Origin: Antedon mediterranea
Taxonomy: Eukaryota; Echinodermata; Crinoidea; Comatulida; Antedonidae
Direction of reading: 5' to 3'
DNA: 64,000 nucleotides
Assembly: GCF_964355755.1 (NCBI RefSeq)
Contig: NC_092679.1
Coordinates: 10,902,932 to 10,966,931 of the forward strand
Part shown: positions 22,300 through 35,000 of the stretch, piece after piece
How the letters are laid out: each line of letters starts with the position of its first letter
How positions within the stretch are numbered: the stretch's first letter is position 1
Translations under genes and position numbers: made by a program
Notes under the pieces: generated by a model
What the model saw: only the letters and a program-made list of their open reading frames with translations
The model's database searches: none
What the model was told of the DNA's origin: nothing

Positions 22300-23904
22300 C
22301 AGTGGTGGCGCCAGCGGGGGGGGGGGGGGGAGCTACGGGGGATCTAGCCCTCTCGTCGGGGAGCCTAGCCCCCCCCCCCCGTCGGGGAATACGGGTACTT
22401 TTTGTCGGGGAATATAATATACAGTAAAAAATGTTCGCGTTCACTTCATGCTTCAGCGCCTAGAAAACCACGACGTTTCATTGACCGTGAGAGTACGTCA
22501 GAGGGCTATTATGCACTTTTATGCATTCATTTATTGCCAGCGATCTAACTTACTACTAAACATTAGCTAGGTACGCACTTGTCTGGCGGTATCCCTTTGT
22601 ACGAATCGTTCAACGTTGGGTCGAGACGCGTGATATCAAGTTCCATACAGGGACCAAAATGTGTAATGTAGTTATTTTCCAGGCGAAGTTTACCGACGGT
22701 TACCGAAGGGAACACGGGTACTTTTTGTCGGGGAATATAATATACAGTAAAAAGCGTTCGCGTTCACTTCGTAGCTAGCTTCAGCGCCTAGAAAACCGCG
22801 ACGTTTCATTGACCGTGAGAGTACGTCAGAGTGATATTATGCACTTTATATGCATTCATTATTGCCAGCGACCTAACTTACTACTAAACAATAGCTAGGT
22901 TCGCACTTGTCTGGCGGTATCCCTTTGTACGAATCGTTCAACGTTGGGTCGAGACGCGTAATATCATGTTCCATCCAGGGACCAAAATGTGTACTGTAGT
23001 TATTTTCCAGGCGAAGTTTACTGACGGTTACGTCGTGTACTGCGTCGACGTACGCTACACTACAGCAAAAACGAATTATGTTAATTGTTCGTATGTTCAC
23101 CAATTTTTAATTTACAAGTAACCTTCTGTACCGTGGGGCACCTAAAATAAATTTTTCATCCATTACTAAACAAAAAAACATGCTATTTTCTTATTATAGC
23201 TAAGTTATTACATTTTCAATGTCCTGTATGTCATGAATTTCTCACCACTCGGAAGTCCAGATAGTACGCACGCATACACTTGGGAGGAATAAACTTATTT
23301 CCCCGACTGAAAAAGCTCTACGCTTGCGTTTTTTAAGCCTCTAGGCCTGATGTTTCCAAAGTATAAAATGCAATTTTTTGAAGACCTGCAGCTCTAGTTT
23401 TAAACAGTTTCTTAGCTCAGCCCCAACAATAAAGCTGGTCATATTTCGAAGTACAAGAAGTGCATTTTCCGCGACCTAACATCTCTATTTTTCAAAAATT
23501 TCTTAGCTCAGTCACAACCATGATAGGGACTATTTTGTTTCATGTTTTGAAGTATATTAAGTCCAATTTCCGGGACCTCCAACTCTATTTTTCTAAATTT
23601 TCTTTGAACTTTTATTTTTTAAATTGAAAAATATGGATTGAAACAGTCATCGCGCATCGTTTTTTTGCACGCAGTATTTTATTTATGCATTATAAAAAAT
23701 GGAAAAAAATGGCTACCCTAAATCTGATTAAAATGACCTCAAATGACGCTAGAACGCGTTGGGGGCTTCGCCCCCTGGACCCCCACCGGGGGCCCTTGCC
23801 GGCCCCCTGGCCCCCAGCCGGCCTAGTGATGCTCGCTTCGCTCGCATAGCCCCCTCGTCGGGGAATGTAGCCCCCGCGTCGGGAAGATCCTGGCGCCACC
23901 CCTG
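22300..23904. mobile_element. hAT-like non-autonomous element, copy 2 (TSD TTCATGTG)
   Basis: Same ends as copy 1 (CAGTGGTGGCGCCAG and its inverted CAGGGGTGGCGCCAG). The perfect 8-bp TSD TTCATGTG lies at 22292-22299 and 23905-23912. It has two internal units of about 323 bp (starting near 22388 and 22711) where copy 1 has three, and retains about 130 bp near 23265-23395 that copy 1 has lost. It interrupts the LINE endonuclease. Confidence 0.92.
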
Positions 23905-24185
23905 TTCATGTGGATAGAGATTCAGCTAAAGCGGCGTATTAGCCTACTTGTTGGATTATTCTATAGACCACCGAACGCTACACTCGATGTCCTCCGTCGT
24001 TTTACTTCGTCTGTGGAAATCGCTATGCTCTACTACAAAAACAGTGAATTCCTCATTCTTGGAGATTTCAACCTGACCGAAATTAATTGGAGTAGGAACC
24101 CTTATTCTGCTCCAGCTCAGTCCATGGGAGAACACTTACTTGAATCCAGAAAAATACAAACAGTTAGTATACACAGTCTAATTGC
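23905..24185 (+). pseudogene. C-terminal endonuclease segment of the 2A LINE
   Basis: Encodes LLVGLFYRPPN and LILGDFNL, the YRPP and GDFN motifs of LINE endonucleases, including the catalytic Asp/Asn pair. The coding sense ends where gypsy sequence begins (about 24186). The remaining EN C-terminus and the EN-RT linker are missing, so this junction also includes a deletion. Confidence 0.85.
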
Positions 24186-25751
24186 ATAGTAACATGGGAC
24201 ATCTTGGTCCAGAACGAGTTGTACATAATGGCACGAGAGAGGTTTTATTGGCCACATATGGAAGCAGAAATAGAGCATTATATCACCAAAGTCTGCCGAT
24301 GTCTGATCCAGAAGAAACCAGTTCGTATAATTAGAGCTCCTTTAGTCAATATCATTACGACTCAGCCCTTTGAACTTGTTTCTATCGATTATGTACACTT
24401 GGAAAAGAGCAAAGGCGGATATGAGTATATTTTGGTGATAATGGACCACTTTACTCGATTTGCGCAAGCATATCCGACAAGGAATAAGAGCGGGAAAACT
24501 GCAGCCAACTTAATTTTCAATGACTTTATATTGCGATTTGGATTTCCAAAGACATTGCACCACGACCAGGGTAGGGAATTTGAAAATCACTTATTTACCA
24601 ATCTGGAAGCTTACTCTGGGATCGCACATTCACGTACCACACCTTATCACCCTCAAGGCAATGGCCAAGTGGAAAGGTTCAATCGAACGTTGCTTGGAAT
24701 GTTACGAACCTTGCCAGAAAACCAGAAAGACAATTGGAAGGAATCACTCAATAAAGTTGTACATGCTTATAACTGCACCCGCCATGATTCAACAGGGTAC
24801 TCACCGTTTTATCTACTCTACGGCAGACCTCCTCGTCTACCAATTGACATTGCCTTCGGGTTAGACAATCAAGACGATGGAAAGACTGTTAACACACGAG
24901 AGTATGCACAACGATGGAACCAACAAATGAGAGAGGCCTATACATTAGCCGCAGAGAGTTCCAACAACAGTGCCAGAAGAAGTAAAACTCATTACGACAT
25001 CAGAGCCAAAGGTGTACTTTTATTACCTGGTGATCGTGTACTTGTTCGAAGGCTTGGGAAGACAGAAGGTCCTACCAAATTACGAGCATACTGGGAAGAT
25101 AATGTTTATGTTGTAGTTGCACAGAAGAGGAACGATATTCCAGTCTACGAGGTAAAGCCAGAAATTGGTAGTGGACGGCATCGGGTTCTTCACAGAAACC
25201 TACTTTTGCCATGTGACTGCCTTTCAGATGACTTCAATCCTAGTGTGGCACCGAAACAACAGAAACCTAAGACTACTACACCTTTGCGTAAAAAGCCCAC
25301 CACCCCAGAATTAGTAGCACACGCAAATACACAGCAATCAGAGGAAGATGGGTTGTATACCACCAGAGCAGAGGATGATACTGACAGTGAGGATGAGGAG
25401 GTAGCAATGACGGTAACGTTTGTCAATCAACCTACAAGTAATGTGGATGTACAGGATGACATAGCTACAAATTGCAGTGAAGTACAGGATGCAATAGCAG
25501 CCATTCCGCCGGTAGTCGAACCCCCAGTTGTAGTCGGACATCCGGTAGAACCTGTTCCAGTCAATGTCGAAGTGGATGTACCTGCACCAACTAGACCAAC
25601 ACGAAATAGGAGACCGCCAGAACCACTACAGTATTATACTTTAGGCACTCCACAATGGCCACCGTATGTAAATATGATCCACGCGCTACCCCCACAATTT
25701 CCAGTTTATTTTTACAATACGTACCTATCTAACCCACAACTTAATATTTAG
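24186..25751 (+). pseudogene. Ty3/gypsy integrase and pol C-terminus (5'-truncated)
   Basis: The open frame 24204-25751 (515 codons) carries the tail of the zinc-binding domain (CRC at about residues 31-33) and a DDE core with D62 (SIDY), D121 (HHDQG) and E157 (QVERFNR). That gives 35 residues between the last two, the classic DD35E spacing. It continues into a linker and an acidic, proline-rich C-terminal tail. MGHLGPERV just upstream (about 24193) belongs to the same domain in another frame, so a one-base shift lies near 24220. No protease, RT or 5' LTR is present. The catalytic triad is intact but the element is not. Confidence 0.92.
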
Positions 25752-26250
25752 AAGTACATAATTATCAGAAAATGTTTGTAATGATATGATTGTATAGATG
25801 ACCAATTTCAGTTTGTTTTATTTATCCAGTTATAGTAGATTTATTTTTGAACATTAATTAACATCTAAGAAGATACTGTTAGAAGATGTGCACATGTAAG
25901 AAGAGATGAGCGTGCACATGATAAGAGCAGCTACTACAGGATTGTTGTTATTATACAACGAATGTCACACTTTATCGGGTGATCTGTTCTACGACAACAT
26001 GTTCTCTTGGAACCTGATCAATTTCAAGTGGACTGCAAAGCCCGGAAGCTTAACATGAATTTGTTTTGTTTGTAAAGACATTTCTTTTCTATAAGTGGAC
26101 ATTTCTTTTTATTTAGTAGCCTGATATAGGAAAATAATAATTGTGCAGTATTTGTTCTTACAACTGGATATCTTTATTTAAAAATAGTAGACTCATTGTT
26201 TATGGTTAAGGTTCCCTTTTAAGTTATGATGTCGGGGACGCCATCACATT

Positions 26251-26996
26251 GGCGGGGGGAGAGTGTAAGCAGCACAGAAATTAGACCCCTATAAAAATTA
26301 GACCCCTATAAAATGTAGTTCAAAGACCTGTGGAGTATCACATGACCTCCTTTGCATCTAAGGTTGGGTCTCAGGAATTTGACTTATCATTAAATAGTCA
26401 GATACTGAGACACCAACAAGTGCATTTACGTCGTGTGTTATTTCACAGGTGAGTACATTTCTTTTCATTATTTTAGACTTTATATACTTTTATGTTTAAA
26501 TGAAATACTTTTGTCTACTTAGACAAGTATTAATTTAATCTTTTATTATCGTTTATAGATGTAGAATAGAATGGTTTAATGTATAACCTGAATCATTATA
26601 ATAGGATAAATGATTATGATTATTAATTATACATATCCTATGATAGGGACTATAATGTATTGTAATTCTCTATGTTAACTAGTAACTTTTGGAACTGTAA
26701 ACATACATTATTATAATATTATAAGCATATGTATATGATAGTCCCATATCCCCCTGCACTGAGTTAGTGACCTTGTTAATAGAGTACAAGGTATACAGGG
26801 GTATGCTACTGAAACTGGAATGTTGCTATGGTAACAGAGGTCAGTAGGCTGTTTAGGGTATGCATGTCTCAAGGGTACCATCTATCAGTTAAGTTAAGTT
26901 GATGTATAAACCCAGATGTAATTTGATTTGAGTTACGATTAAATAGTCAGATACTGAGACACCAACAAGTGCATTTACGTCGTGTGTTATTTCACA
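26251..26996 (+). repeat. polypurine tract and 3' LTR of the gypsy element (end uncertain)
   Basis: Purine tract GGCGGGGGGAGAG (26251-26263), then TGTAAGCAGCAC. Two CTATAAAA boxes follow near 26290-26310 and may be the promoter. A sequence ending TTATTTCACAG occurs twice as an almost identical ~58-bp direct repeat (about 26391-26448 and 26940-26997). The LTR could therefore be 184 bp (ending 26447) or 733 bp (ending 26996). Confidence 0.6.
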
Positions 26997-27660
26997 GATC
27001 ATTTTGGGACCCGTAACACAAGTCAAATAATCTTCCTTCTGTCATGAGTAATGATAACATTTCATTCCAGTCTAATTATGATAAAGCTACCACATTTAAT
27101 TCTTATTTTCATTCTTTTTTCAGTGAGCCTTCTCCGGACGTTCCCTGGGACTATCCAGGTCTTCCTGACTATCTGTGAATCAGCATTCTGTGGAAAAGGC
27201 ACTTAGTAACATTGATATCAATAAAGCTACTGGCATTGATCAGATTAGTAACGTTGTCTTAAAGGGTGCCTCCTCCTCACTCTCTTATCCGCTTTGCAAA
27301 TTGTTTCAGCTATCTTTTAATTCTGGGGTTTTTCCTTCATCTTAGAAACACGCTAATATTGTCCCAATTCACAAGAGTGGTCCCAAAAAACTAATCTGTA
27401 ACTATTGTCCTATTTCGTTATTGCCTACTATGTCTAAGATTTTTGAGCGCATTGTGCATGATGGTTTGTCATCACAGTCCTAGGCAGCATGGTTTTGTCT
27501 CTGGGAGATCATGTCAAACCAACCTCGCACTGCTTCTTGCTACATCATACGATGCAATTAACAGCAAGAAGCAGTGCGATGTGATTTACACTGATTTCTC
27601 TAAGGCTTTTGATTCCGTTTCCCATGATTTGCTTATTTTTAAACTTTCAAAATAATATAT
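26997..27660 (+). pseudogene. RT segment of the 2A LINE, frameshifted, 3'-truncated
   Basis: Coding sense resumes with FNSYFHSFFSEPSPD, then EKALSNIDINKATGIDQIS, IVPIHKSG, and finally QHGFVSGRSCQTNL and VIYTDFSKAFDSVSHDLL (RT motif A with its catalytic Asp). There are several frameshifts and stops, including one at 27345 and one before QHGF. It stops before motifs B and C (YADD). Position and orientation fit the continuation of the element whose endonuclease lies at 16540-24185. Confidence 0.8.
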
Positions 27661-29049
27661 TAATATAAAAAGATGTGAACGTTTTAAAGCCCATCCTAAA
27701 AGTTAGTTGAGAATAATAACCAACTAATAATGTTGGTGGAAGAACATTTGTCTTGTCTGGAATCAATGAAGATGATGTAGCTGACGCTGTGCAGAAATAC
27801 TAATAATAAAAGATGATGATGAGAATACAAAATACAGTAATAAATAGCAAATGATAGTAGTAGGCCTGTGTTTAACTTGAAAAAAGGTGTCAAAATCATT
27901 AATAAAAACTAATTAATAAAGGTAAATCAGCAAATGTGTTTACTTTACTGTAGTTTTGTATTTTTCTCAATAAATTAGTGACGTACAAAGCTGAGGGTGG
28001 GGTGGGTTACTATTTCCAAGTACCTAGATTAAGTTTAGTAAGCTTCTACAGTAATCTACACCAAGTAAGTTTGTATGACAAAATGTTATCAAGTACATGC
28101 AAACATGATGTTATATTTCTTTTTAAACGGATGAATAGAGATTATAATTGAATACATTGACTATACAAGATTGTTTTTTTAACTTGTTTTTGGTCGAAAA
28201 TAAATAGAAAATAACATTGGAGCATGTTAATAACATGTAGTTGATAACATTTTATATAATAAAAACTATATGTTGACAGACACTAATAGACCTACGCTGT
28301 GGACAACACTGATGCAGTGTAATACAACTTTGGATGTTACAAGAATTATGGACAAGAAAATCAACAACTCCATCCATAAACATCATCATGTGCTAGGGTT
28401 CTCCTAATTCATTTTTAATTCATGTTTAATGTAGTAAACCTCATAATTATGGCAGCCTTCATCTGTAGCTGTATGTATTAGATAAAAGCAGGTGCACACA
28501 GAATTGAAGACAACTTTTATAACTTTATTTCATCTTTGATTTAATTTAATGACAAATTAAAATAAAACTTACAAAATACTAAAAAACAAACTGTAAGGGA
28601 AGAGCTTAAATTAATTCAAAATAATTATTTCTTATAAAAGGTAACACATTTAATAGTTTAACCTGGAAAGGCTAAAGAATTAAGGCCTATGTAAGCATCT
28701 ATGTAACGTTTGTTAAAAAATGTCATTGAATACAAGTCCTGGCCAATCATTCATGCAACCAAACACTATGGAGCTGCTGCTGTATAATGTTGATGAGTTT
28801 CAAATGAATAGGTGAATACATTTAGACTTCTACTTCAGTATGCTCATTCTATGAAAATGCTCCTTCAATGACAGTCCAAACAGCAACACACTGTGGGTAG
28901 AAGAATATTGCAGGATTTAACCAGGTTTCACAATAAGCATGTTAAGTGTTCATTTAATTGACTGCAAACATTAAAATTGTATCAATAATACTACTAAAAG
29001 TACAGTTGTTTAACAATAGTTACTTTTGGTTTTTGCATTTGGGTGTATA
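27661..29049. other. A+T-rich non-coding region
   Basis: No gene, transposon end or strong repeat recognised. Short open frames here have no familiar motif. Confidence 0.5.
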
Positions 29050-32000
29050 ATTAAATATGTTTAAAATATGTACTCCCAAATGGGTTCTATAAGAACTCTA
29101 CCCCTACACATGTTTAACTACTTGAATGTGCTGTAATATTGTGTTGTCTAATAGATTAGATAGATAGATTTCTCAACTAATTATTCTGTTAGATTTGTCT
29201 CAAATATTTACTCTTAATTGTGTCCTATAACCTGAACTGCTGTGTTTAATTTTGTCCTACAACCAATTAAACTAAACTGAATTGCTCTGTTTAATTTTGT
29301 TCTACAACCAACTTAAATAAACTTCTCTATTTAATTTTGTCTTACAACCAACTAAACTAAACTGAATTGCTATGTTTAATTGTGTCTTACAACCAACTAA
29401 ACTAAACTGAATTGCACAAGTCTAAATATATGAATGTTCTGTATTATTGTGTTGTCTACTAGATAATTTCTTAACCAATTATACTTTTAGATTTGTCTAA
29501 AATATGTACCCTTAATGATGTTCTATAATAACTGTACCCCTACACATGTCTAAATATTTGAATGTTCTGTATTGTTTTGTTGTCTACTAGATAATTTCCC
29601 AACCAATTATACTTTTAAATTTGTCTAAAATATATTATCTTAATTGTTGTCTACAATAACTGTACCCCTACATATGTCTAAATATTTGAATGCTCTGTAT
29701 TATTGGCTAATAGATGAATTGCTGTGTTTAATTGTGTCCTACCAACTAATCTAAACTGAATTGCTCTGTTTAATTTTGTTCTACAACAAACTAGACTAAA
29801 CTGAACTGCTATGTTTAATTGTGTCCTACAACCAACTAAACTAAACTGAATTGCTCTGTTTAATTGTGTCCTACAACCAACTAAACTAACCTGAATTGCT
29901 CTGTTTAATTGTGTCCTACAACCAACTAAACTAAACTGAATTGCTATGTTTAATTGTGTCCTACAACCAACTAAACTAAACTGAATTGCTCTGTTTAATT
30001 GTGTCCTACAACCAACTAAACTACACTGAATTGCTATGTTTAATTGTGTCCTAAAACCAACTAAACTAAACTGAATTGCTATGTTTAATTGTGTCCTACA
30101 ACCAACTAAACTAAACTGAATTGCTCTGTTTAATTGTGTCCTAAAACCAACTAAACTAAACTGAATTGCTCTGTTTAATTGTGTCCTACAACCAACTAAA
30201 CTAACCTGAATTGCTCTGTTTAATTGTGTCCTACAACCAACTAAACTAAACTGAATTGCTGTGTTTAATTGTGTCCTACAACCAACTAAACTAACCTGAA
30301 TTGCTGTGTTTCATTGTGTCCTACAACCAACTAAACTAACCTGAATTGCTGTGTTTCATTGTGTCCTACAACCAACTAAACTAAACTGAATTGCTCTGTT
30401 TAATTGTGTCCTACAACCAACTAAACTAAACTGAATTGCTGTGTTTCATTTTGTTCTACAACCAACTAAACTAAACTGAATTGCTATGTTTAATTGTGTC
30501 CTAAAACCAACTAAACTACACTGAATTGCTATGTTTAATTGTGTCCTAAAACCAACTAAACTAAACTGAATTACTCTGTTTAATTGTGTCCTAAAACCAA
30601 CTAAACTAAACTGAATTGCTATGTTTAATTGTGTCCTAAAACCAACTAAACTAAACTGAATTACTCTGTTTAATTGTGTCCTAAAACCAACTAAACTAAC
30701 CTGAATTGCTCTGTTTAATTGTGTCCTACAACCAACTAAACTAAACTGAATTACTCTGTTTAATTGTGTCCTAAAACCAACTAAACTAAACTGAATTGCT
30801 ATGTTTAATTGTGTCCTAAAACCAACTAAACTAAACTGAATTACTCTGTTTAATTGTGTCCTAAAACCAACTAAACTAACCTGAATTGCTCTGTTTAATT
30901 GTGTCCTACAACCAACTAAACTAACCTGAATTGCTCTGTTTAATTGTGTCCTACAACCAACTAAACTAAACTGAATTGCTCTGTTTAATTTTGTTCTACA
31001 ACCAACTAAACTAAACTGCTGTGATTGTGTCCTACAACCAACTAAACTAAACTGAACTGCTGTGATTGCGTCCTACAACCAAAAATGTCTCAACCAATTA
31101 TACTGTTAGATTTTTCTAAAATATGTAATCCTAATTGTGTTCTATAATAACTATTACCCCTACACATGTCTAACTACTTGAATGTCCTGTATTATTATTC
31201 TGTTAGATTTGTCTAAAATATGTACTCTTAATTGTGTTCTATAATAACTGTATCCTTACACATGTCTACTTGAATGTCCATTTGGTTGTTCAATAGATGA
31301 TTTCTCAACCAATTATACTGTTAGAGTTGTCAAATATGTACTCCAAAATGGGTTATATAATAACTGTACCCCTACACATGTCTAACTACTTGAATGTCCT
31401 GTATTATTGGGTTGTTTAATGGATGATTTTTCAACCAATTATACTTTTAGATTTGTCTAAAATATGTACTCTTAATTGTGTTCTATAATAACTGTACCCC
31501 TAGACCTATCTAAGTACTTGATTGTCCTGTATTTTTTAGTTGTTCTACAGATGATTTCTCAACCAATTATACTGTTAGATGTGCTGTGTTTTATTTTGCC
31601 CTAAACAACTAACTAAATTGAACTGCATTCCTCTGTTTAATTTTGTCGTAAGTAATTAACTAAACTGAATTCCTTGTTTAACTTTGTCCTAAAGCAACTA
31701 ACTAAACTGAACTGCATTGCTGTGTTTAAATTTCTCATACAACCAACTAAACTGAACTGCATTGCTGTGTTTAAATTTCTCATACAACCAACTAAACTGA
31801 ACTGCATTGCTGTGTTTAAATTTCTCATACAACCAACTAAACTGAACTGCATTGCTGTGTTTAAGTTTCTCATACAACTAACTAAATTGAACTGCATTCC
31901 TCTGTTTAATTTTGTCGTAAGTAATTAACTAAACTGAATTCCTTGTTTAACTTTGTCCTAAAGCAACTAACTAAACTGAACTGCATTGCTGTGTTTAAAT

Positions 32001-35000
32001 TTCTCATACAACCAACTAAACTGAACTGCATTCCTGTGTTTAATTTTGCCCTTAACAACTAACTAAACTGAACTGCATTGCTGTGTTTAAATTTCTCATA
32101 CAACCAACTAAACTGAACTGCATTCCTATGTTTAATTTTGCCCTTAACAACTAACTAAACTGAACTGCATTGCTGTCTTTAAATTTCTCATACAACCAAC
32201 TAAACTGAACTGCATTCCTATGTTTAATTTTGCCCTTAACAACTAACTTAATTGAACTGCATTGCTGTGTTTAAATTTCTCATACAACCAACTAAACTGA
32301 ACTGCATTCCTATGTTTAATTTTGCCCTTAACAACTAACTAAACTGAACTGCATTGCTGTGTTTAAATTTCTCATACAACCAACTAAACTGAACTGCATT
32401 CCTGTGTTTAATTTTGCCCTAAACAACTAACTAAACTGAACTGCATTGCTGTGTTTAAATTTCTCATACAACCAACTAAACGGAACTGTATTCCTATGTT
32501 TAATTTTGCCCTTAACAACTAACTAAACTGAACTGCATTGCTCTGTTTAAATTTCTCCTACAACCAACTAAAATTAACTGCATTCCTGTGTTTAATTTTG
32601 CCCTAAACAACTAACTAAACTGAATTTCTCTGTTTATTTTGTTCTAAACTAAACTGAACTGCTGTGTTTAATTGTGTCCTAAAACCAACTAAACTAAATT
32701 TCTCTGTTTAATTACTAAACTAAACTGTGCTGCTGTGTTAAATTGTGTTCTACAACAAACTAAACTAAACTAAGCTGCTGTGTTTAATTTTGTCCTACAA
32801 CCAACTAAACTAAACTGAATTGCTCTGTTTAATTTTGTTCTACAACCAACTAAACTAAACTGAATTGCTCTGTTTAATTGTGTCCTACAACCAACTAAAC
32901 TAAACTGAAATGCTGTGTTTAATTGTGTCCTACAACCAACTAAACTAACCTGAACTGCTGTGTTTAATTGTGTCCTACAACCAACTAAACTAAACTGAAT
33001 TGCTCTGTTTAATTGTGTCCTACAACCAACTAAACTACACTGAATTGCTATGTTTAATTGTGTCCTACAACCAACTAAACTAAACTGAATTGCTCTGTTT
33101 AATTGTGTCCTACAACCAACTAAACTAAACTGAATTGCTCTGTTTAATTGTGTCCTACAACCAACTAAACTAAACTGAATTGCTCTGTTTAATTGTGTCC
33201 TACAACCAACTAAACTAAACTGAATTGCTCTGTTGTTTCATTTTGTTCTACAAACAACTAAACTGAACTGAATTGCTGTGTTTAATTGTGTCCTACAACC
33301 AACTAAACTAAACTGAATTGCTCTGTTTAATTGTGTCCTACAGCCAACTAAGCTAAATTAGAATTGCTGTGTTTAATGTTGTTCTACAACCAAATAAAAT
33401 AAACTTAATTACTCTGTTAAATTGTGTCCTACAACCAACTAAACTAAACTGAATTTCTCTGTTTAATTGTGTCCTACAACCAACTAAACTAAACTGAACT
33501 GCTGTGTTTAATTGTGTCCTAAAACCAACTAAACTAAACTGAATTGCTCTGTTTAATTGTGTCCTACAACCAACTAAACTAAACTGAATTGCTCTGTTTA
33601 ATTGTGTCCTAAAACCAACTAAACTAAACTGAATTGCTCTGTTTAATTGTGTCCTACAACCAACTAAACTAAACTGAATTGCTCGGTTTAATTGTGTCCT
33701 ACAACCAACTAAACTAAACTGAATTGCTCTGTTTAATTGTGTCCTACAACCAACTAAACTAAACTGAATTGCTCTGTTAATTGTGTCTTACAACCAACTA
33801 AACTAAACTGAATTGCTATGTTTAATTGTGTCTTACAACCAACTAAACTAAACTGAATTACTCTGTTTAATTGTGTCCTAAAACCAACTAAACTAAACTA
33901 AACTGAATTGCTATGTTTAATTGTGTCCTAAAACCAACTAAACTACACTGAATTGCTATGTTTAATTGTGTCCTAAAACCAACTAAACTAAACTGAATTG
34001 CTATATTTAATTGTGTCTTACAACCAACTAAACTAAACTGAATTACTCTGTTTAATTGTGTCCTACAGCCAACTAAGCTAAATTAGAATTGCTGTGTTTA
34101 ATGTTGTTCTACAACCAAATAAAATAAACTTAATTACTCTGTTAAATTGTGTCCTACAACCAACTAAACTAAACTGAATTTCTCTGTTTATTTTGTTCTA
34201 AACTAAACTGAACTGCTGTGTTTAATTGTGTCCTAAAACCAACTAAACTAAATTTCTCTGTTTAATTACTAAACTAAACTGTGCTGCCGTGTTAAATTGT
34301 GTTCTACAACCAACTAAACTAAACTAAGCTGCTGTGTTTAATTTTGTCCTACAACCAACTAAACTAAACTGAATTGCTCTGTTTAATTGTGTCCTACAAC
34401 CAACTAAACTAAACTGAATTGCTCTGTTTAATTTTGTTCTACAACCAACTAAACTAAAGTGCTGTGATTGTGTCCTACAACCAACTAAACTAAACTGAAC
34501 TGCTATGATTGTGTCCTACAACCAAAAATGTCTCAACCAATTATACTGTTAGATTTTTCTAAAATATGTAATCTTAATTGTGTTCTATAATAACTATTAC
34601 CCCTACACATGTCTAACTACTTGAATGTCCTGTATTATTATTCTGTTAGATTTGTCTAAAATATGTACTCTTAATTGTGTTCTATAATAACTGTATCCTT
34701 ACACATGTCTACTTGAATGTCCATTTGGTTGTTGAATAGATGATTTCTCAACCAATTATACTGTTAGAGTTGTCAAATATGTACTCCAAAATGGGTTATA
34801 TAATAACTGTACCCCTACACATGTCTAACTACTTGAATGTCCTGTATTATTGGGTTGTTTAATGGATGATTTTTCAACCAATTATACTTTTAGATTTGTC
34901 TAAAATATGTACTCTTAATTGTGTTCTATAATAACTGTACCCCTAGACCTATCTAAGTACTTGAATGTCCTGTATTTTTTAGTTGTTCTACAGATGATTT

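Noticed and set aside
23690-23899. Arg/Gly-rich protein on the minus strand
   Set aside because: Translation of the GC-rich hAT-like right end; the same low-complexity frame appears at 10158-10406 from the related relic.
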